Below, piece after piece: positions 24,382 to 27,696 of a stretch of 27,696 bases of DNA. The stretch's first letter is position 1. Each line of letters opens with the position of its first letter. The translations under genes and the position numbers were made by a program. The notes below the pieces were generated by a model, which saw only the letters and a list, made by a program, of their open reading frames with translations, was not told where the DNA came from and ran no database searches. This DNA comes from Scatosoma sp045594025 (GTDB lineage: Bacteria; Bacillota; Clostridia; Christensenellales; Borkfalkiaceae), in NCBI GenBank assembly GCA_045594025.1, contig JAZNXS010000005.1, forward strand, positions 1 through 27,696, written 5' to 3'.

Positions 24382-24876
24382 TTAAATTTTCTTTTTCAGT
24401 TCGCGAATGGCGTTGTTTAAGAAAAATTCTGCCGTGGTGTTCTTTCGAATGAGCTGTGTTGCTTCTTCAGGAGAGCACCAACGCGCTTCTGCGATTTCGC
24501 TTAACTGTAGTTTGATGGGCTTTTCTTCGACAATGACAATGAAATTCAACATCAAAAGCTCTTTTTTTGCATGGTAGCGAGAGGACATATACTTCGCTTT
24601 CACCACGTCCAAACCAAGCTCTTCCTTAATTTCTCTGGGGATTGTCTTTTCTGCGTTTTCGCCTTTTTTGATATACCCTGCAAACAAGATGAAATCGTCG
24701 TCTTCCACGTGCTTTGCAAGCAGAATTTTGTCCTGCGCGCGATTAGTCACGACCATCGAAACTGCAATGGGAAATTGCGGAAACATATAGGCGCTGCACT
24801 TTTCGCAATAGGGTATTAAGCCTTCGTTTTCACAAAATCTGAGGGTAAGTTTTTCTCCGCATTCTCTACAATACAT
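24382..24876 (-). CDS. NUDIX hydrolase with N-terminal zinc ribbon (NudC-like)
   Basis: 164 residues. Cys3, Cys6, Cys24 and Cys27 form a zinc-ribbon knuckle pair like that ahead of NUDIX domains in NADH pyrophosphatases. The NUDIX box is complete: Gly67, Glu73, then REIKEELGL (81-89), matching GX5EX7REUXEEXGU, whose acidic residues bind the divalent metal. It should hydrolyse a nucleoside diphosphate linked to another moiety. The N-terminal domain of full NudC and its SQPWPFPxS motif are absent, so NADH specificity is unproven; dNTP or ADP-ribose compounds are alternatives. AAGGAGG sits six bases before the ATG. It is monocistronic, with its own promoter and terminator. Confidence 0.9.
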   Translation of the reverse strand: MYCRECGEKLTLRFCENEGLIPYCEKCSAYMFPQFPIAVSMVVTNRAQDKILLAKHVEDDDFILFAGYIKKGENAEKTIPREIKEELGLDVVKAKYMSSRYHAKKELLMLNFIVIVEEKPIKLQLSEIAEARWCSPEEATQLIRKNTTAEFFLNNAIRELKKKI

Positions 24877-24947
24877 CCTTTTCCTCCTTCAGCCCCTCTT
24901 TATCTTCGTTAACTTAAGGGCTAATATCATATCATAAAATCTATATT

Positions 24948-24976
24948 ATAATACTATTATTTTCTAAAATTGTCAA
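24948..24976 (-). promoter_or_regulatory. Promoter of the NUDIX gene
   Basis: On the minus strand TTGACA (24971-24976) is followed after 17 bases by TATTAT (24948-24953). An overlapping TATAAT (24945-24950) would give a 20-base spacer. The leader to the ATG at 24876 is about 65 bases and AT-rich. Confidence 0.75.
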
Positions 24977-25037
24977 TACCAAGCGGAGAAATTATTTTAA
25001 ATTTCTTCTTTTCGAGGGATTTGAGGGGTATTATTGC

Positions 25038-25066
25038 TTGACAAGGTGGGGGAAATGGGGTATAAT
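25038..25066 (+). promoter_or_regulatory. Promoter of purA
   Basis: A perfect TTGACA (25038-25043) and a perfect TATAAT (25061-25066) are separated by 17 bases. The spacer is unusually G-rich. Transcription should begin near 25073, giving a leader of about 90 bases. Confidence 0.93.
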
Positions 25067-25089
25067 AAATTGCAAATAAATGCGTTGAA

Positions 25090-25132
25090 GGGCATTTTTT
25101 GCAAGATTATGCAAAGAATGCTCGTTTTTTTT
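25090..25132 (+). promoter_or_regulatory. Terminator-like attenuator in the purA leader
   Basis: GGGCATTTTTTGCA (25090-25103) pairs with TGCAAAGAATGCTC (25110-25123) over 14 positions including two wobbles, with loop AGATTA, followed one base later by T8 (25125-25132). This is the layout of an intrinsic terminator, but it lies between the promoter and the purA ribosome binding site. No purine-riboswitch core is visible and the space for an aptamer is short, so the sensing partner is unknown. Confidence 0.65.
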
Positions 25133-25163
25133 GCGAATGAAAACAAAAGGAGAACGTATACAT

Positions 25164-26438
25164 ATGCTTACATCCATTTGCGGTATCAACTGGGGTGACG
25201 AAGGCAAGGGTAGAATGGTAGACTTGCTCAGCGAAAAATTCGATATCGTTTGCCGCTACCAAGGCGGTAACAATGCGGGACATACCGTTATCAATGAAAA
25301 GGGTAAATTCGTATTGAATTTGCTTCCCTCCGGAATTTTGCGCGAGGACGTTGTAAACGTCATGGGCCCCGGTATGGTTATCGATATTAAGCACCTTTGC
25401 GGAGAAATTGCAAAATTGAGAGAGGGAGGCATTGAAATTTCCCCGAAGAATTTGAAGATTTCCGATAGGGCAGTAATCACCATGCCTTATAACGTATTGC
25501 AGGACTGCTTGGAAGAAGACCGTCTTGCAGGGAAGAAGTTCGGCTCTACCCGTAGAGGGATCGCGCCCGTGTATGCGGATAAATATTTCAAAAAGGCGTT
25601 CCGCATGGGTGAACTTTTGAATACCGAACGTCTTTACAAGCGTGTAGCGGACATCGTGGAATGGAAAAACCTCACAGTTGTCGGCGGTTATCACGCGGAA
25701 GAAATTAAAACGGAGGACATGATTGCTTATTTCGAAGAGTTCGGTAAGGCATTAGCGCCTTACGTTTGCGACGTCGGTTTATACCTTACGCAAGCACATA
25801 AGGAAGGGAAAAATATCATGTTCGAAGCGCAGCTTGGCGCGATGAGAGATATCGACTTTGGTATCCATCCTTATACCTCTTCCTCTTCGACGATCGCGGC
25901 GTACGCACCTATCGGCGCAGGCGTTCCGCAGTTGCAGCTGGATAACTCCATCGGTATTATGAAAGCGTATTCCACCTGCGTAGGGGAAGGCCCTTTCACG
26001 GCGGAATATTTCGGCGAAAAGGCAGAAAAGCTTCGCGCGCTCGGCGGAGAATACGGCGCGGCAACGGGCAGACCGAGAAGAGTAGGTCCTTTCGATATTG
26101 TAGCGTCTCGTTACGGCATTCGTTGCCAAGGCGCTACGGAAATTGCGCTGACGAAAATGGACGTTTTGTCCGATTATGAAGAAATCGAGGTTTGCGTAGC
26201 GTACGAATTGAACGGCGAAATCATTCACGAATTCCCTTTCATTGACGTTTTGGACGAATGCAAGCCCGTATTTAAGACGGTGAAGGGTTGGAATTGCGAC
26301 ATTTCCAAGTGCCGTAAAAAGGAAGATCTTCCTAAGGAAGCGTTAGATTACGTGAAGTATTTGGAAGAGACTTGCGAATGTAAAATCAAATACGTATCGG
26401 TAGGCGCAGAACGCGACGCATATATCGAAATGTACTAA
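25164..26438 (+). CDS. purA: Adenylosuccinate synthetase
   Basis: 424 residues starting MLTSICGINWGDEGKGR. Asp12 in GDEGKG and His40 in GGNNAGHT are the catalytic pair of the family. STRRGIAPVYADK, the tail GWNCDIS and ISKCR-region residues also fit. It makes adenylosuccinate from IMP, aspartate and GTP, the first committed step to AMP, in the cytoplasm. The ATG at 25164 is 11 bases after AAAGGAG. The upstream in-frame ATG at 25137 has no site of its own and would place the real site inside the gene. The length matches the usual 420-430 residues. A dedicated promoter, a leader hairpin and a strong terminator make it a single-gene unit. Confidence 0.97.
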   Translation: MLTSICGINWGDEGKGRMVDLLSEKFDIVCRYQGGNNAGHTVINEKGKFVLNLLPSGILREDVVNVMGPGMVIDIKHLCGEIAKLREGGIEISPKNLKISDRAVITMPYNVLQDCLEEDRLAGKKFGSTRRGIAPVYADKYFKKAFRMGELLNTERLYKRVADIVEWKNLTVVGGYHAEEIKTEDMIAYFEEFGKALAPYVCDVGLYLTQAHKEGKNIMFEAQLGAMRDIDFGIHPYTSSSSTIAAYAPIGAGVPQLQLDNSIGIMKAYSTCVGEGPFTAEYFGEKAEKLRALGGEYGAATGRPRRVGPFDIVASRYGIRCQGATEIALTKMDVLSDYEEIEVCVAYELNGEIIHEFPFIDVLDECKPVFKTVKGWNCDISKCRKKEDLPKEALDYVKYLEETCECKIKYVSVGAERDAYIEMY

Positions 26439-26450
26439 TTGAACAAAGAC

Positions 26451-26482
26451 ATGGGTATGCAGTTTTGCATACCCATTTTTTT
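26451..26482 (+). terminator. Intrinsic terminator of purA
   Basis: ATGGGTATGCA (26451-26461) and TGCATACCCAT (26466-26476) form a perfect 11-bp stem with loop GTTT, followed by a T run to 26482. Confidence 0.95.
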
Positions 26483-26541
26483 AATGTTCCATGTAAACGA
26501 TATTATAATGATAATAAAACGATATTTTTTATAGCCAGCGC

Positions 26542-26570
26542 TTGAAAAAATAAAACGCATATGCTATAAT
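26542..26570 (+). promoter_or_regulatory. Promoter of ddh
   Basis: TTGAAA (26542-26547) and TATAAT (26565-26570) are separated by 17 bases. The leader is only about 27 bases, leaving no room for a lysine riboswitch. Confidence 0.88.
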
Positions 26571-26603
26571 AAGAAAGAAAATTAATATCAAAGAGGTTTG
26601 GAT

Positions 26604-27581
26604 ATGAGTATTCGCATCGGTATTTACGGCTACGGCAATTTAGGTCGAGGGGTAGAGCTTGCCATTCGGCAGAACCCCGATATGACGGCGGTAGGCGTAT
26701 TCACGAGAAGAGCGCCCGAAACGGTGAAAACGTTGACGGGTATTCCTGTATATGCAGCGGACGAGGCGGTCAAAATGCAAGGGGAGATCGACGTGATGAT
26801 CCTTTGCGGAGGCAGCGCCACCGATTTACCCAAACAGACGCCGTACTTGGCACAGTATTTCAACGTAGTGGATAGCTTTGATACGCATGCGAATATTCCT
26901 CAGCACGTGCAAAACGTAGACGAAGTGGCAAAGCTTGCAGGGAAGACGGCTTTAGTTTCTGCAGGTTGGGACCCGGGCATGTTCTCGTTGAACCGCTTGT
27001 ACGCCTCCGCAATTTTACCGGAGGGCAAGGATTATACCTTTTGGGGGAAGGGGGTAAGCCAAGGGCATTCCGACGCCATTCGCCGTATTGAGGGCGTGGC
27101 GGATGCAAAGCAGTATACCATTCCCGTAGAAGCGGCAATCGAGGCGGTAAGAGCAGGAAAAAATCCCCAGCTTCGCACCGATGAAAAGCATGAAAGAGAA
27201 TGCTATGTCGTCGTCAAAGAGGGGGCGGATAAAGCCCGTATCGAGCAGGAAATCAAGACGATGCCCAACTATTTTGCCGATTATCATACCACTGTGCATT
27301 TCATTTCCCAGGAAGAGCTGAACGAAAAGCATAGCGGACTTCCCCACGGCGGCGTAGTCATTCGCAGCGGCAAGACGGGGAATGGAAATCAGCACGTGAT
27401 TGAATATTCGTTGAAGTTGGAATCGAATGCGGAATTTACCGCTTCCGTTTTGGTGGCTTGCGCAAGAGCTGTGGCAAGGCTGAATGCGGAGGGGATTGTC
27501 GGTTGCAAAACGTTGTTCGACGTACCGCCCGCGTATTTATCCGCAGTGAGTCGAGAGGAATTATTAAAAACGATGTTATAA
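26604..27581 (+). CDS. ddh: meso-Diaminopimelate D-dehydrogenase
   Basis: 325 residues. The N-terminal Rossmann fold has GIYGYGNLGRG (Gly6 to Gly16) for NADPH. VVDSFDTHANIP, VSAGWDPGMFSLNR and GKGVSQGHSDAIRRI are characteristic Ddh motifs lining the diaminopimelate site. It reductively aminates tetrahydrodipicolinate in one step to meso-diaminopimelate, supplying lysine and peptidoglycan and bypassing the acylated branches. The ATG at 26604 follows AAGAGG by seven bases; the TTG two codons upstream is within that spacing and is rejected. The length is the family norm. It is monocistronic with its own promoter and a GC-rich terminator. Confidence 0.96.
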   Translation: MSIRIGIYGYGNLGRGVELAIRQNPDMTAVGVFTRRAPETVKTLTGIPVYAADEAVKMQGEIDVMILCGGSATDLPKQTPYLAQYFNVVDSFDTHANIPQHVQNVDEVAKLAGKTALVSAGWDPGMFSLNRLYASAILPEGKDYTFWGKGVSQGHSDAIRRIEGVADAKQYTIPVEAAIEAVRAGKNPQLRTDEKHERECYVVVKEGADKARIEQEIKTMPNYFADYHTTVHFISQEELNEKHSGLPHGGVVIRSGKTGNGNQHVIEYSLKLESNAEFTASVLVACARAVARLNAEGIVGCKTLFDVPPAYLSAVSREELLKTML

Positions 27582-27582
27582 T

Positions 27583-27613
27583 AAATATCCCCGCGTGAAA
27601 ACGCGGGGTATTT
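27583..27613. terminator. Terminator after ddh
   Basis: CCCCGCGT (27589-27596) and ACGCGGGG (27601-27608) form an 8-bp GC stem with a GAAA tetraloop. Flanking AAATA and TATTT extend it past a one-base bulge. T-richness is modest on both sides, so it may serve both ddh and the minus-strand frame entering from the right. Confidence 0.75.
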
Positions 27614-27635
27614 CATATGCGGGCAAAGCCCTATG

Positions 27636-27696
27636 CTACCAGCCACCCTCTACAAGGGTTTTGAGGTCTGCCATTTGCATATTACTCCTTGAACGG
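27636..27696 (-). CDS. Minus-strand reading frame at the window edge (partial or tiny)
   Basis: A minus-strand frame runs from the right edge to a TAG at 27636-27638, ending MADLKTLVEGGW. Two readings fit. It may be the last codons of a gene that starts beyond the window, with the ddh terminator as shared convergent terminator. Or it may be a 14-residue peptide started at 27680, since AAGGAG lies six bases upstream of that ATG. No family is recognisable from so short a stretch. Confidence 0.35.
   Translation of the reverse strand, partial: RSRSNMQMADLKTLVEGGW

Noticed and set aside
25067..25163. Purine riboswitch before purA
   Set aside because: The leader is about 90 bases, mostly taken by the terminator-like hairpin; no conserved purine-aptamer core or three-way junction could be drawn.

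Overview
The window looks like chromosomal DNA of an uncultured gut-type member of the Bacillota (class Clostridia, possibly Christensenellales-like). The reasons are strong AGGAGG-type ribosome binding sites, sigma-A promoters with 17-nt spacers, moderate GC, and the families present: YitT, DUF1540, DUF1846, EIIC_2-type permease and Ddh. The huge modular secreted proteins also fit. This placement is inference; no rRNA or other phylogenetic marker was compared.

Region 1 (1-19187, all + strand) is a glycan-degradation block. It opens inside a truncated giant secreted protein made of two beta-sandwich module types plus InlB/Listeria-Bacteroides-type repeats. Then come a 40-residue acidic peptide gene and a 2088-residue secreted protein carrying the same modules behind a signal peptide and a putative TIM-barrel glycosidase-like domain. 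A near-identical hairpin lies directly after each giant gene. Next is a tightly packed run of five genes: GH38 alpha-mannosidase, a lipoprotein of the HCX5R tyrosine-phosphatase type, a GH20C-like beta-N-acetylhexosaminidase, a GH36 alpha-galactosidase and a GH78-like alpha-L-rhamnosidase. It ends at a strong intrinsic terminator. The four soluble enzymes have no signal peptide, so a plausible scheme is that the giant proteins bind or trim complex (N-glycan- or mucin-like) material outside and imported oligosaccharides are dismantled inside. No sugar transporter or regulator lies within the block.

Region 2 (19311-24970) is housekeeping and mixed. rplI and a YitT-family membrane protein form a minus-strand pair with a textbook promoter. 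A Cys-rich DUF1540 protein diverges from it. A stand-alone EIIC_2-type membrane protein has a clear promoter overlapped by a 17-bp inverted repeat and three TTATCGA motifs. DUF1846 and a small two-helix membrane protein form another minus-strand pair, followed by a minus-strand NUDIX hydrolase with a zinc-ribbon head.

Region 3 (25038-27696) holds purA, whose short leader contains a terminator-like hairpin with a T8 tract, and ddh (meso-diaminopimelate dehydrogenase), each with its own promoter and terminator. A minus-strand reading frame enters from the right edge.

The points most worth a second look are the modular proteins with an unassigned barrel domain, the small peptide between them, the repeated hairpins, the extracytoplasmic phosphatase inside a glycosidase operon, the operator-like cluster before the EIIC_2 gene and the purA leader attenuator.
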